The notes under the pieces are model-generated. The model was not told the origin of the DNA. It did not search any database and was given only the letters and a program-made list of their open reading frames with translations. A DNA stretch of 64,000 nucleotides, from contig CAZTLE010000002.1 of NCBI GenBank assembly GCA_964614415.1, positions 12,434 to 76,433 on the forward strand, in the 5' to 3' direction. How positions within the stretch are numbered: position 1 is the first letter of the stretch; every line of letters starts with the position of its first letter. Positions 50,466-59,381 of this stretch are shown here, piece after piece. Made by a program: the position numbers and the translations under genes. The stretch comes from CAZTLE01 sp964614415 (GTDB taxonomy: Bacteria > Bacteroidota > Bacteroidia > Flavobacteriales > Flavobacteriaceae).

Positions 50466-52121
50466 TTATCCGTTCATAGAGATAAGGAACTCTTCGTTGT
50501 TACGTGTTTGTTTAATACGGTCGTTAATGAACTCCATGGCTTCCACAGGATTCATATCGGCCAAATACTTGCGCATTACCCACATACGTTGGATAACGTT
50601 CTCTTCCAGTAACAGATCGTCTCGACGGGTACTGGACGACGTAAGGTCGATCGCAGGGAAAATACGGCGGTTGGAGATCTTGCGATCCAACTGCAGTTCC
50701 ATATTACCGGTTCCTTTAAATTCTTCAAAGATCACCTCATCCATCTTAGAACCGGTTTCGGTAAGTGCCGTAGCAATGATACTTAACGAACCTCCGTTCT
50801 CAATATTCCGGGCAGCTCCGAAGAAACGCTTGGGACGGTGCAATGCATTGGCGTCCACACCACCACTCAAAATCTTACCACTGGCAGGTTGAACAGTGTT
50901 ATAGGCTCGCGCCAAACGCGTGATAGAGTCAAGCAAAATCACAACATCATGGCCACATTCCACCAATCGTTTGGCTTTTTCGATCACGATATTGGCAACA
51001 CGAACGTGTTCTGAAGCTTCCTTATCGAATGTAGAAGCAACTACCTCGCCACTCACATTGCGCTGCATATCGGTTACCTCCTCAGGACGCTCGTCGATGA
51101 GCAGGATAATTTGATACACTTCGGGGTGGTTCGCAGCGATCCCGTTGGCAATATCCTTAAGCAGCATCGTCTTACCCGTTTTGGGCTGGGCAACGATCAT
51201 ACCACGCTGTCCTTTTCCTATAGGAGCAAACAGGTCTATGATTCGTGTTGAAACTGTACTCTGTCGCTCTGCTACGTTAAATTTTTCATCCGGGAACAAT
51301 GGAGTAAGGTGTTCAAAGGAAACCCTGTCCCGCACCACATTGGGATTAAGCCCGTTGATTTTGTTCACCTTGATAAGCGGGAAGTACTTTTCGCCTTCCT
51401 TGGGAGGTCTCACCTCTCCCAAAACAGTATCACCTGTCTTAAGGCCAAACAACCGTATCTGTGATTGTGATACATAAATATCGTCCGGAGAAGAGAGATA
51501 GTTGTAGTCACTTGATCTCAGGAAACCGTATCCGTCCTGCATGATATCAAGTACTCCTTCACTTTCTATGATACCTTCAAACTCAAAATCAGGTTCTTTA
51601 TAGCGATTGCGAGTGTCCTTGTTTCCGTTCTTTTTATCGGGGCCTTTCTTATCGGCGCCTTTTTTATCACCGCCTTTCTTATCGCCGGAATCACTTTTTT
51701 GTTTTCTGGCTTCCTGCTGGGATTTGGCATCATTGTTTTTGCCATTTTGCTGAGGAGCCTGTTGCTCTTGCTTACCATTGTTTTGGGGAGCAGACTTTTG
51801 ATTCTGTTGAGGATTGTTGTCTTGACGGGGGCGTTGTTCTTTCTTTTGTTGCCCATTTTTTTGGTGGTTACCGCCGGCGCGGTTGTCAGAACGCTGGGCA
51901 CGGGGTCTGCGTTCTTTTTGTCCTTTAGGCTCGGGGGTCTCTTCAGGTTTGTTATCCTGGGTGGCTGCCTTTACGGCAGCTGGGTTTGAAGCCTGGTAGT
52001 CTAGAATCTGATAAACGAGATCCAACTTCTTCATGCTTCGGAATTTAGGCACCCCAAGTGCCTTAGCGACCTCCTGAAGCTCAGGAAGCTTTTTCGCTTT
52101 TAATTCTGAAATTTCAAACAT
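50466..52121 (-). CDS. rho: Transcription termination factor Rho with low-complexity N-terminal region
   Basis: A 551-residue hexameric RNA helicase. The Rho N-terminal SAP-like domain ([19 protein letters not shown]) is followed by a Gln/Lys/Asn-rich low-complexity insert (about residues 50-185), an S1-like RNA-binding domain, and the ATPase with Walker [10 protein letters not shown] and the IDERPEEV motif. Long Q/K/N-rich inserts occur in Bacteroidota Rho. DUF4293 is divergent, an arrangement typical of the phylum. No clear -7 box lies upstream. Confidence 0.95.
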   Translation of the reverse strand: MFEISELKAKKLPELQEVAKALGVPKFRSMKKLDLVYQILDYQASNPAAVKAATQDNKPEETPEPKGQKERRPRAQRSDNRAGGNHQKNGQQKKEQRPRQDNNPQQNQKSAPQNNGKQEQQAPQQNGKNNDAKSQQEARKQKSDSGDKKGGDKKGADKKGPDKKNGNKDTRNRYKEPDFEFEGIIESEGVLDIMQDGYGFLRSSDYNYLSSPDDIYVSQSQIRLFGLKTGDTVLGEVRPPKEGEKYFPLIKVNKINGLNPNVVRDRVSFEHLTPLFPDEKFNVAERQSTVSTRIIDLFAPIGKGQRGMIVAQPKTGKTMLLKDIANGIAANHPEVYQIILLIDERPEEVTDMQRNVSGEVVASTFDKEASEHVRVANIVIEKAKRLVECGHDVVILLDSITRLARAYNTVQPASGKILSGGVDANALHRPKRFFGAARNIENGGSLSIIATALTETGSKMDEVIFEEFKGTGNMELQLDRKISNRRIFPAIDLTSSSTRRDDLLLEENVIQRMWVMRKYLADMNPVEAMEFINDRIKQTRNNEEFLISMNG

Positions 52122-52299
52122 CTATATGTTGTGATAGGTTAAAAGAATACTTTATAAATAAAACTGTCGCTTCGAGGGTAAATCAGTTGAAAAATGCGTT
52201 GAAGACCAGGTAACCTAAGTTGAAGTGGCTACGAATTGTGTAGTGCAAGTATACAACAATAATTTAAATTTTGCATTTAATTTTTTTAAAAAGAAACAG

Positions 52300-52307
52300 T
52301 AATTTTG
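52300..52307 (+). promoter_or_regulatory. -7 box before the DUF4293 gene
   Basis: TAATTTTG matches TAnnTTTG exactly, 23 bp before the ATG at 52331. A TTG at 52271-52273 lies 26 bp upstream, which is further than the usual spacing. Confidence 0.45.
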
Positions 52308-52330
52308 CTTGCTCTTATTGAATAGGTTCA

Positions 52331-52741
52331 ATGATACAACGAATTCAAACGGTTTATCTTATACTCTCGGCATTGGCCATGGGAGCATTATACCTTTGGT
52401 TTCCTACTTTACACGATGCTGAAGGGGCCGTGACCATTGACCGCAGTGAGCCTTTGGTGATGGGACTTATCTTTGGTTCTATCCTGCTAACGGTTATTTC
52501 AATACTGAATTTTAAGAAGCGTCAGTTGCAGTTTGTACTCAACCGCTTGAACATCATATTAAACTTTGTATTACTGGGAGTTTTCGTTTACAGATCGCTA
52601 AGTTTACCCGGAGAGTCTTTGGTCTCTGTGAAGGGTATTGGGGTCCTCCTTCCCGTCATTTCTATCGTTTTATTAGCGATGGCCAACAAAGCCATCAAAA
52701 GGGATGAGGATCTTGTAAAATCTGTGGATCGTTTACGGTAA
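52331..52741 (+). CDS. DUF4293 membrane protein
   Basis: A 136-residue protein with four membrane helices (near 5-23, 40-58, 74-92 and 100-120) and the family start MIQRIQTVYLI. In Bacteroidota it is nearly always next to rho, as here (divergent). The function is unknown. Confidence 0.88.
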   Translation: MIQRIQTVYLILSALAMGALYLWFPTLHDAEGAVTIDRSEPLVMGLIFGSILLTVISILNFKKRQLQFVLNRLNIILNFVLLGVFVYRSLSLPGESLVSVKGIGVLLPVISIVLLAMANKAIKRDEDLVKSVDRLR

Positions 52742-52766
52742 ACCTTACATCTTAGTATATTAGTGC

Positions 52767-52804
52767 GAAACCCCTGAAGATATGCCAACTTCGGGGGTTT
52801 TTTG
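52767..52804. terminator. Terminator between DUF4293 and the phosphoesterase gene
   Basis: AACCCCtGAAG (52769-52779) and CTTCgGGGGTT (52789-52799) form a stem with a T-run after it on the plus strand and an A-run start for the minus strand. Confidence 0.75.
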
Positions 52805-52812
52805 TTGTGGTT

Positions 52813-53304
52813 TTATCTGGGGAATTCAATAACCTCCAAATTCTTGATTTCCGCACCGTCAATCTCAAAGCGAAGCATTGTACGCGCTTTGTGAAACCCG
52901 TGCTTTCCAACCGCACCCGGATTCATGTGAAGCAATCCCAGCTTCTTGTCATTCATTACCTTGAGAATATGCGAATGACCGGTGATAAAAAGCCGAGGCG
53001 GATTGGCTTTGATATCTTCACGGACTTCCCTGCTGTAGCGTCCCGGATACCCTCCAATATGAGTGATCCATACATCCACATCCTCACAGTGGAACCGATT
53101 GTGCAACGGAAACTCGGCCCGGGCTTTGGCTCCATCGATATTACCAAAAACCGCCCGCAAAGTGGTGCGCTCCGCCAGGGCATCCGTGACCGAAAGGTCT
53201 CCAATATCTCCGGCATGCCATATCTCATCCACCTGCCCGGCATATTTCAATATAGCGTCGTCCATATATCCATGCGTGTCGCTAAGAAGAAGTATCTTTT
53301 TCAT
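52813..53304 (-). CDS. Metallophosphoesterase (YfcE/MJ0936-like)
   Basis: A 163-residue calcineurin-like phosphoesterase. The dinuclear metal site motifs are present: SDTHG, HAGDIGD, GNIDG and TGHSH, plus the NPGAVG segment. Related proteins are phosphodiesterases of unclear physiological substrate. It is a short, single-domain form of the family. It lies back to back with truA and ends at the terminator with DUF4293. Confidence 0.9.
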   Translation of the reverse strand: MKKILLLSDTHGYMDDAILKYAGQVDEIWHAGDIGDLSVTDALAERTTLRAVFGNIDGAKARAEFPLHNRFHCEDVDVWITHIGGYPGRYSREVREDIKANPPRLFITGHSHILKVMNDKKLGLLHMNPGAVGKHGFHKARTMLRFEIDGAEIKNLEVIEFPR

Positions 53305-53354
53305 AGGGCATGTTAAGAGAATATGAATGATAATGCTGAGGGCATCGGTTTGTG

Positions 53355-53362
53355 TATCTTTG
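53355..53362 (+). promoter_or_regulatory. -7 box before truA
   Basis: TATCTTTG matches TAnnTTTG exactly. It lies within the longer 53352 frame, so translation must start downstream, most likely at the TTG at 53385. Confidence 0.5.
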
Positions 53363-53384
53363 TGTTTCCAAAAATAGCCATTCC

Positions 53385-54131
53385 TTGCGATATTTTGTTG
53401 ACATAGCCTTTAACGGAAAGAACTATCATGGCTGGCAGATCCAGCCCAATGCGCATTCGGTGCAGGGGGCCATGGAAGAGATCTTCTCTACCTTTTTCAG
53501 AACGGAGATAAAGATTACCGGAGCGGGTAGGACTGATACCGGGGTGCATGCGAGCCAGATGATAGCACACTTTGATATCGAACAGGGAATTGATGATCTC
53601 GAAGAAGTGGTTTTTCGTCTCAATTCCTTTCTTCCAAAGGACATCGCAATTACTGAGATGTATCGTGTACACGATGAGGCACATGCCAGGTTTGATGCCG
53701 TTGAAAGGGAGTATCAGTATGGGATCGTTTTGAGTAAAGATCCCTTCCGGTTCGAGGTTGCGCATCGGATTTTCCAGAAGGCAGATGTGGAGAAAATGAA
53801 CGAAGCGGCAAAATTGCTATTGGGGCATCAGGATTTTCAATGCTTTTCAAGGTCGAATACCGATGTAAAGACGTATTATTGTGATGTGAAGCAAGCGTCC
53901 TGGGAACTCGATGACGACTTTCTCGTATTTACGATCGTAGCCGACCGTTTTTTGCGAAATATGGTTCGGGCTGTGGTTGGTACATTGCTGGATATTGGAT
54001 TTGGCAAGTTGAATAGTAACGACCTTAAAGAGATCATAGATAGTAAGGATCGATCGAAAGCAGGTGCTTCGGCGCCCGCTCACGGACTGTTTTTAACCAG
54101 GGTAACATATCCGGAAGGAATTAAAGTGTAA
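53385..54131 (+). CDS. truA: tRNA pseudouridine(38-40) synthase
   Basis: A 248-residue TruA from the TTG at 53385 (LRYFVDIAFNGKNYHGWQ), where family homology begins. The catalytic Asp lies in GAGRTDTGVHA. It makes pseudouridine at positions 38-40 of tRNA anticodon arms. The stop shares one base with the ATG of the ABC transporter gene (TAATG), suggesting coupled translation. A GTG at 53352 exists but lies before a -7 box, so it is not used. Confidence 0.93.
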   Translation: MRYFVDIAFNGKNYHGWQIQPNAHSVQGAMEEIFSTFFRTEIKITGAGRTDTGVHASQMIAHFDIEQGIDDLEEVVFRLNSFLPKDIAITEMYRVHDEAHARFDAVEREYQYGIVLSKDPFRFEVAHRIFQKADVEKMNEAAKLLLGHQDFQCFSRSNTDVKTYYCDVKQASWELDDDFLVFTIVADRFLRNMVRAVVGTLLDIGFGKLNSNDLKEIIDSKDRSKAGASAPAHGLFLTRVTYPEGIKV

Positions 54132-55900
54132 TGAAAGAGGGAACAACGGGAAAAGCATTTGATTTTAAGCTGTTCCGAAGGTTATTGGAACACACCAACC
54201 CCTATCGCTGGACATTTTATTTTGTGGCCTTTGCTGCCATTGCCATGTCCGGCCTTGCCATCGTACGCCCCGAACTTTTGCTGCGCGCCGTAGATAATTC
54301 CATAGTGCCCAAAGATGGGGAAGGCTTCCTTACCTATGTGTTATTAATGGTAGGGGTGCTGTTGTTTGAAGTATTGTTTCAGTTCGCGTTCATCTATTAC
54401 GCCAACTGGCTGGGGCAAAATGTGATCCGGGATATCCGTGTGAAGCTGTTCAAGCTCATGCTAAGCTTCAAAATGAAGTACTATGACAAGAGTGCTGTGG
54501 GCCGTTTGACCACTCGGGCGGTGAACGATATTGAAACCATCTCCAGTATTTTCAGTCAGGGATTGTTTATGATCATCAGTGATTTGTTGAAGATGGCGGT
54601 CATTGCCGGTTTTATGCTTATTAAAAGCTGGGAGCTGGCACTCATCGTATTCGCCATATTACCATTGTTGTTGTACGCAACACGTGTGTTTCAACGCGCA
54701 ATGAAGGCCGCTTTCGAGGAAGTTCGAAACCAGGTGGCCGACCTGAATTCTTTTGTACAGGAGCGCATTACGGGGATGAAGATCGTTCAGATCTTTACCC
54801 GTGAAAAAACAGAGTATCAACGTTTCAGGGAAATCAATGAAAAGCACAAAAAAGCCTGGGTAAAAACGGTTTGGTACAATTCCATTTTCTTCCCCATCGC
54901 TGAGATGTCAGGTTCTATTGCCTGTGGTCTTGTGGTTTGGTATGGAGGGCTTAATGCGGTCCTTGACGGTGCTATCACCGTGGGTACATTGGTGATATTC
55001 ATCGATCTTACCCAAATGCTGTTCAGGCCCCTGCGTCAGATAGCCGATAAGTTCAATACACTCCAAATGGGTATGGTGGCGGCGAACCGGGTGTTCGGTA
55101 TTTTGGATACGCGCTCACATATAGACGATTCAGGAACTAAAGAATTGGAGGAGGTTATTGGTCATATTGCTTTTGAAAATGTGCGGTTCGGTTATAATGA
55201 GGACGAAGAGGTGATCAAGGATATTTCGTTTGAAGTAGAACCCGGACAAACAGTGGCGATAGTTGGAGCGACCGGAGCCGGAAAGTCAACCATCATCAAT
55301 TTACTTTCCCGATTCTACGAGATCAATGACGGAGTTATCAAGGTAGACGGCGTTTCAGTGAAGGATTATAAGCTGGCCTCGTTGCGAACACATATTGCGG
55401 TCGTGCTGCAGGATGTGTTCCTTTTTGCCGATACCATTATGAACAACATCACCCTGAACAACCCTGAGATCTCAAAAGACCGTGTGATTGAAGCCGCCAA
55501 AGAGATAGGTGTTCACAAATTTATATCCTCTCTGCCGGATGCCTACGAGTACAATGTGAAAGAGCGGGGGACCATGCTGTCCTCTGGCCAGCGACAGCTT
55601 ATCGCCTTTTTGCGCGCCTATGTGAGTAATCCGAGTATTCTTATTCTGGATGAAGCTACTTCTTCGGTAGATTCCTATTCCGAAGAAATGATTCAGAATG
55701 CTACAGAGAAGATTACGCAGGGCCGCACTTCAATTGTGATCGCACACCGTCTTGCGACCATTAAGCGTGCGGATAAGATCCTTGTTATGGATGCCGGAAA
55801 GATTGTGGAAACCGGTACGCACAAACAACTACTACAAAAAGAAGACGGGTACTACAAGAATCTTTACGAGGTCCAGTTCATGGCTGAAGAGGCGATGTAA
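54131..55900 (+). CDS. ABC exporter, fused permease/ATPase (MsbA-like)
   Basis: A 589-residue half-transporter. Six membrane helices (about 30-320) precede an ATPase domain with Walker A GATGAGKST (about residue 379), the signature LSSGQRQL and Walker B ILILDEATSSVD. Such exporters move lipids, peptides or drugs and act as dimers. The substrate is not predictable, though an MsbA-like role with lipid A precursors is possible. It is coupled to truA and its 3' end overlaps the DUF3667 gene by 37 bp. Confidence 0.9.
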   Translation: MKEGTTGKAFDFKLFRRLLEHTNPYRWTFYFVAFAAIAMSGLAIVRPELLLRAVDNSIVPKDGEGFLTYVLLMVGVLLFEVLFQFAFIYYANWLGQNVIRDIRVKLFKLMLSFKMKYYDKSAVGRLTTRAVNDIETISSIFSQGLFMIISDLLKMAVIAGFMLIKSWELALIVFAILPLLLYATRVFQRAMKAAFEEVRNQVADLNSFVQERITGMKIVQIFTREKTEYQRFREINEKHKKAWVKTVWYNSIFFPIAEMSGSIACGLVVWYGGLNAVLDGAITVGTLVIFIDLTQMLFRPLRQIADKFNTLQMGMVAANRVFGILDTRSHIDDSGTKELEEVIGHIAFENVRFGYNEDEEVIKDISFEVEPGQTVAIVGATGAGKSTIINLLSRFYEINDGVIKVDGVSVKDYKLASLRTHIAVVLQDVFLFADTIMNNITLNNPEISKDRVIEAAKEIGVHKFISSLPDAYEYNVKERGTMLSSGQRQLIAFLRAYVSNPSILILDEATSSVDSYSEEMIQNATEKITQGRTSIVIAHRLATIKRADKILVMDAGKIVETGTHKQLLQKEDGYYKNLYEVQFMAEEAM

Positions 55901-56703
55901 CCCATTCCCTGTTGTGCCTTACTCGCTTCGATCAACTCCTGCATATCTACCTGCCCTGTAGCGAAGAGATACACCCACATCAGTATTCCAATTCCTATCC
56001 AAAAGAACAACCCGATCACTAGAAAAAGGAGTAGTTTAAGTATGAGCTTGCCCCAACTCAATTGGAACAGTCTTTTGTAACAGTACGAGGAAAACACCAC
56101 CATGATGAAAATGGTCACATAAGACATCATGAAATAGTTTGCTCCTAATGCAAGCGCTATGAGGATCGGAATAAACAATACAATTCCCAGGTGTGATTGA
56201 GTATATCCGATAATTACAATATGTCCCAGGTAGGAGTATTTCTTATAGTTGAAAAACACTATTCTTGAAATAATGGCATAGACCGGAATAAACAGTATAT
56301 ATAAAAGTGAATTATACTCCATCATTGAATCCAGGAAAGTACCGTTCTCAAGCACAGGGTTGTTTTCCTGTCCCATCCAGGAAACGTCCATAGATTCAGG
56401 AAAGAATTTTTGCACAATAAACAACTGCAATCCAGCAAGGGTAATGGCAAGGGCAACGTAGTTCGCAACACTGAGGTGTTTGCGGCGAACCCCTTCAATA
56501 TAACCACCGATCACTTCTTCGGGTCGGGAGAACATATTCTTTATAGTGCGAAGGAGCAGGTTATTGTCAAGGTCGAAAAAGCGTTCGCTAATGTCATTGG
56601 CAAGGTATCGAAAAGTCAACCTTTGGTCCACGACTCGCGCTCCACAGTTATTGCAGAATCGGTCTTCAATACTTAGAGAGGTCTTACAATTTTTGCATTG
56701 CAT
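55864..56703 (-). CDS. DUF3667 membrane protein with N-terminal zinc ribbon
   Basis: A 279-residue protein. The N-terminal CKNCKTSLSIEDRFCNNCG (two CxxC pairs, residues 3-21) is a zinc ribbon; then come ISERFFDLDNNLLLRTIKN and a helix-rich membrane domain (five helices, about 85-260). This is the DUF3667 layout in Bacteroidota; its role is unknown. It lies 10 bp downstream of cdaA and is convergent with the ABC exporter. Confidence 0.85.
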   Translation of the reverse strand: MQCKNCKTSLSIEDRFCNNCGARVVDQRLTFRYLANDISERFFDLDNNLLLRTIKNMFSRPEEVIGGYIEGVRRKHLSVANYVALAITLAGLQLFIVQKFFPESMDVSWMGQENNPVLENGTFLDSMMEYNSLLYILFIPVYAIISRIVFFNYKKYSYLGHIVIIGYTQSHLGIVLFIPILIALALGANYFMMSYVTIFIMVVFSSYCYKRLFQLSWGKLILKLLLFLVIGLFFWIGIGILMWVYLFATGQVDMQELIEASKAQQGMGYIASSAMNWTS

Positions 56704-56713
56704 GGTTATATGG

Positions 56714-57490
56714 CTAGTAACTTAGATCTTTTTCCAATTGGGCTTTTAGTCCTTCCATTCCTTCATACAGCACGAAGTCACCCTCCTTCAAATAGGAAAT
56801 TTGACCGTTCTCTTCCGAAACCACCAGGCACACGGCATCCGTACGCTCAGTGATCCCAAGGGCCGCTCTGTGTCGAAGTCCGAAGCGCAGCGGAATATCC
56901 TTGTCATTGGATACCGGAAGGATGACCCGGGTGGCGGTTATCGTATTCTCCTCGATGATCATCGCACCGTCGTGTAACGTGCTGTTCTTAAAGAAAATGC
57001 TTTCGATGATGGGTTGATTGACCTCAAGCTTCATCTCGTCCCCCGAGTTCTTCACAAAGTCCAGGCTGTTATTACGTTGAAAAACTATTAAGGCTCCAGT
57101 ACGGTGATCAGCCATATTGCGACAAGCGGCTACAACAGCATCCACATCAGTGGTAATTATTCGCTCCGTGGAAACCAGTTTGAACTGCCGTAAGAACCGT
57201 CTTCGGGCCCGGATATTGGTAGATCCCAACATCAACAGGAACTTTCTTATTTCCTGCTGGAATACCACGATAAGAGCAAACATACCTACTCCAAGGAATC
57301 CTCCCAGTATCTTGCTAAGAAGTTCCATTTCCAATAGTTCGGTAAGCTTCCAGATGGCGTAGAGGATGACAATCCCCACGAAAATGTTAATAGCCACGGT
57401 TCCTTTCACAAGTTTGTACAGGTAATAAAGAAGGAAGGCTACCAGTACAATGTCCACTATATCTATAACGCGTATGTCGAGTAGATCCAA
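56714..57490 (-). CDS. cdaA: Diadenylate cyclase CdaA (c-di-AMP synthase)
   Basis: A 258-residue membrane enzyme from the TTG at 57490 (LDLLDIRVIDIVDIVLVAFL); the 57559 ATG would overlap folP by 43 bp and adds unrelated residues. Three membrane helices precede the DAC domain with its motifs DGAMII and RHRAALGI. It makes cyclic di-AMP, a signal for osmotic and cell-wall control. folP lies upstream on the same strand and DUF3667 follows. Confidence 0.9.
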   Translation of the reverse strand: MDLLDIRVIDIVDIVLVAFLLYYLYKLVKGTVAINIFVGIVILYAIWKLTELLEMELLSKILGGFLGVGMFALIVVFQQEIRKFLLMLGSTNIRARRRFLRQFKLVSTERIITTDVDAVVAACRNMADHRTGALIVFQRNNSLDFVKNSGDEMKLEVNQPIIESIFFKNSTLHDGAMIIEENTITATRVILPVSNDKDIPLRFGLRHRAALGITERTDAVCLVVSEENGQISYLKEGDFVLYEGMEGLKAQLEKDLSY

Positions 57491-57516
57491 GGAACGGAGG
57501 TTTTTGTAAATGTACT

Positions 57517-58353
57517 TTAATTCATTGAAACATTCAATTTTTCTATGAGCTTCACACACTCCATGGCGGGCGCCACGTCATGTACGCGAAGGATGGCAGC
57601 ACCCTGATTCAAGGCCAGTGCATTGAGCGCTGTAGTACCATTAAGTGCCTCTTCAGCTGTGGTCCCAAGTGTTTTGTAGATCATGGACTTGCGGGAGACA
57701 CCAACCAATAACGGAACATCGAGATTCCTGAAATGAGACAGGGAATTCAGCAGTTCAAAGTTTTGCGCTATCGTTTTTGAGAATCCGAAACCGGGGTCGG
57801 CAATCACGTCGGTTATACCCAGGTTACGCGCTTGTGCAATTCGTTCTGAAAAATAATACAGGATATCCTCGATAAGATTGTCATATGTGGTGTGCTGTGT
57901 CATGGTCTGTGGCGTTCCCCGCATGTGCATAAGAATGTAGGGAACCCGTAGCTCAGCCACGGTGTGAAGCATATTTTCATCCAATTGCCCTCCCGAAATA
58001 TCATTGATCAATGCAGCGCCCGAATCGATAGCAGCCCTTGCAACTTCACTTCGGAAGGTGTCTATCGAAATCAAGGCGTCCGGAAAGCTTTTGAGGATCG
58101 CCTCTATAGCCGGAATTACCCGCTGGGTTTCATCCGTTATGGAAACGTCATCCGCTCCGGGACGACTGCTGTATCCTCCTATATCCAGGAAAGTCGCGCC
58201 CTCGGAGAGCATGGTCTCAGCCTGCTTCAGAATCTTCGTTTCGGTGACCGCCCGGCTACCTGTATAAAACGAGTCCGGCGTAACATTGATAATCCCCATG
58301 ACCCTGGGTTGTGAAAGGTCGATGAGTTGCCCGTTGCAATTGATGGATTTCAA
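57517..58353 (-). CDS. folP: Dihydropteroate synthase
   Basis: A 278-residue TIM-barrel enzyme of folate synthesis. Key segments: VMGIINVTPDSFYTGSR, GGYSSRPGA and the pterin loop LMHMRGTPQ, all in family order. It joins p-aminobenzoate to dihydropterin pyrophosphate. It starts with the family opening (INCNGQLIDLSQPRVMGI). The gene order folP, cdaA is one I recognise from other flavobacteria. Confidence 0.95.
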   Translation of the reverse strand: MKSINCNGQLIDLSQPRVMGIINVTPDSFYTGSRAVTETKILKQAETMLSEGATFLDIGGYSSRPGADDVSITDETQRVIPAIEAILKSFPDALISIDTFRSEVARAAIDSGAALINDISGGQLDENMLHTVAELRVPYILMHMRGTPQTMTQHTTYDNLIEDILYYFSERIAQARNLGITDVIADPGFGFSKTIAQNFELLNSLSHFRNLDVPLLVGVSRKSMIYKTLGTTAEEALNGTTALNALALNQGAAILRVHDVAPAMECVKLIEKLNVSMN

Positions 58354-58405
58354 TTTTTTAAATTGATTTATTTACGCGAAATTTACGCAAAATCTCAATC
58401 AAAGT

Positions 58406-58945
58406 ATGCCAGATACTTCAGCCCAGTATGATGCCGTAATTGAAGGATGTAGAGAACTGTTTATCAACAAAATGCAAGATTACGGTAGCGCCTGGAGAAT
58501 CCTTCGGTTGCCTTCACTTACCGATCAGATCTTTATTAAAGCGCAACGCATTCGCGGTCTGCAGCAAAATACGGAGCGAAAAATTGATGAAGGAGAAACG
58601 AGTGAATTCATAGGAATTATAAACTACTCGGTTATGGCGTTGATCCAGTTGGATAAGGGTGTGGTTGATCAGCCTGACCTTTCCCCGGAGGAAGCTATTG
58701 TCCTTTACGATGAAAAGGTGGCCCTCACGAAGCAACTCATGGAAGATAAGAATCATGACTATGGTGAGGCCTGGCGTGACATGCGGGTAAGTTCTCTCAC
58801 AGATCTTATTCTTCAAAAGCTACTAAGAGTGAAACAGATTGAGGACAACGAAGGGAAGACAATCGTTTCCGAAGGCATTGATGCCAATTATCAGGATATG
58901 ATCAATTATGCTGTGTTTGCTCTAATTTTGTTAGGGCAAAATTGA
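58406..58945 (+). CDS. DUF1599 protein with a tandem duplicated domain
   Basis: A 179-residue protein. Two copies of one roughly 70-residue unit are visible: residues 15-82 (CRELFINKMQDYGSAWRI, IGIINYSVMALIQL) and 107-178 (TKQLMEDKNHDYGEAWRD, QDMINYAVFALILL). The D-Y-G-x-A-W signature repeats in each. The family occurs in many Bacteroidota and is of unknown function (an all-helical MazG-like fold would be consistent, but this is not shown). It is divergent from folP, with the shared 52-bp gap carrying repeated ATTTACGC. Confidence 0.88.
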   Translation: MPDTSAQYDAVIEGCRELFINKMQDYGSAWRILRLPSLTDQIFIKAQRIRGLQQNTERKIDEGETSEFIGIINYSVMALIQLDKGVVDQPDLSPEEAIVLYDEKVALTKQLMEDKNHDYGEAWRDMRVSSLTDLILQKLLRVKQIEDNEGKTIVSEGIDANYQDMINYAVFALILLGQN

Positions 58946-59001
58946 GCAAATACCAAATACAAATTAAAAATTCCAAACATCCGCCGCTGTGAAGAAGAGA
59001 T

Positions 59002-59346
59002 TTGAAAGGAGGGTACGATTTAGAGGAACGAACATTTCGATTTGCGTTGGAATGCCGGAAACTGGTCGAAGGCTTACCTTGGAGCATTGTAAATTATGAG
59101 GACGGTAAGCAGCTTGTAAGATCATCCGGTTCTGTGGGTGCAAACTATATTGAGGCAAACGAGAAAGTAGGAAAGAAAGATTTTATTTTTAGACTCAAGA
59201 TTGCGAGAAAGGAGGCTAAAGAATCAAAATATTGGTTAATGCTGTTAAGCGAAATGAATCCTAAGGAATTCAATATCGACAACCTTATTGATGAGGCAGA
59301 ACAATTGCGAAGAATTCTGTCGACCATTATAAGTAAGTTTAATTGA
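59002..59346 (+). CDS. Four-helix-bundle protein (23S rRNA intervening-sequence family)
   Basis: A 114-residue protein beginning at the TTG at 59002 (KGGYDLEERTFRFALECRKLVE). Typical landmarks are LVRSSGSVGANYIEANEKVGKKDF (in part), KIARKEAKESKYWL and the closing QLRRILSTIISKFN. This family is widespread, often as a lone insertion between core genes, and its function is unknown. The start is not ATG and the upstream 56 bp are AT-rich without a -7 box. It interrupts the DUF1599/DoxX gene pair that is otherwise close in flavobacteria. Confidence 0.8.
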   Translation: MKGGYDLEERTFRFALECRKLVEGLPWSIVNYEDGKQLVRSSGSVGANYIEANEKVGKKDFIFRLKIARKEAKESKYWLMLLSEMNPKEFNIDNLIDEAEQLRRILSTIISKFN

Positions 59347-59381
59347 CCTTTGGATTTTGTAATTTATAATTTGGTATTTAT

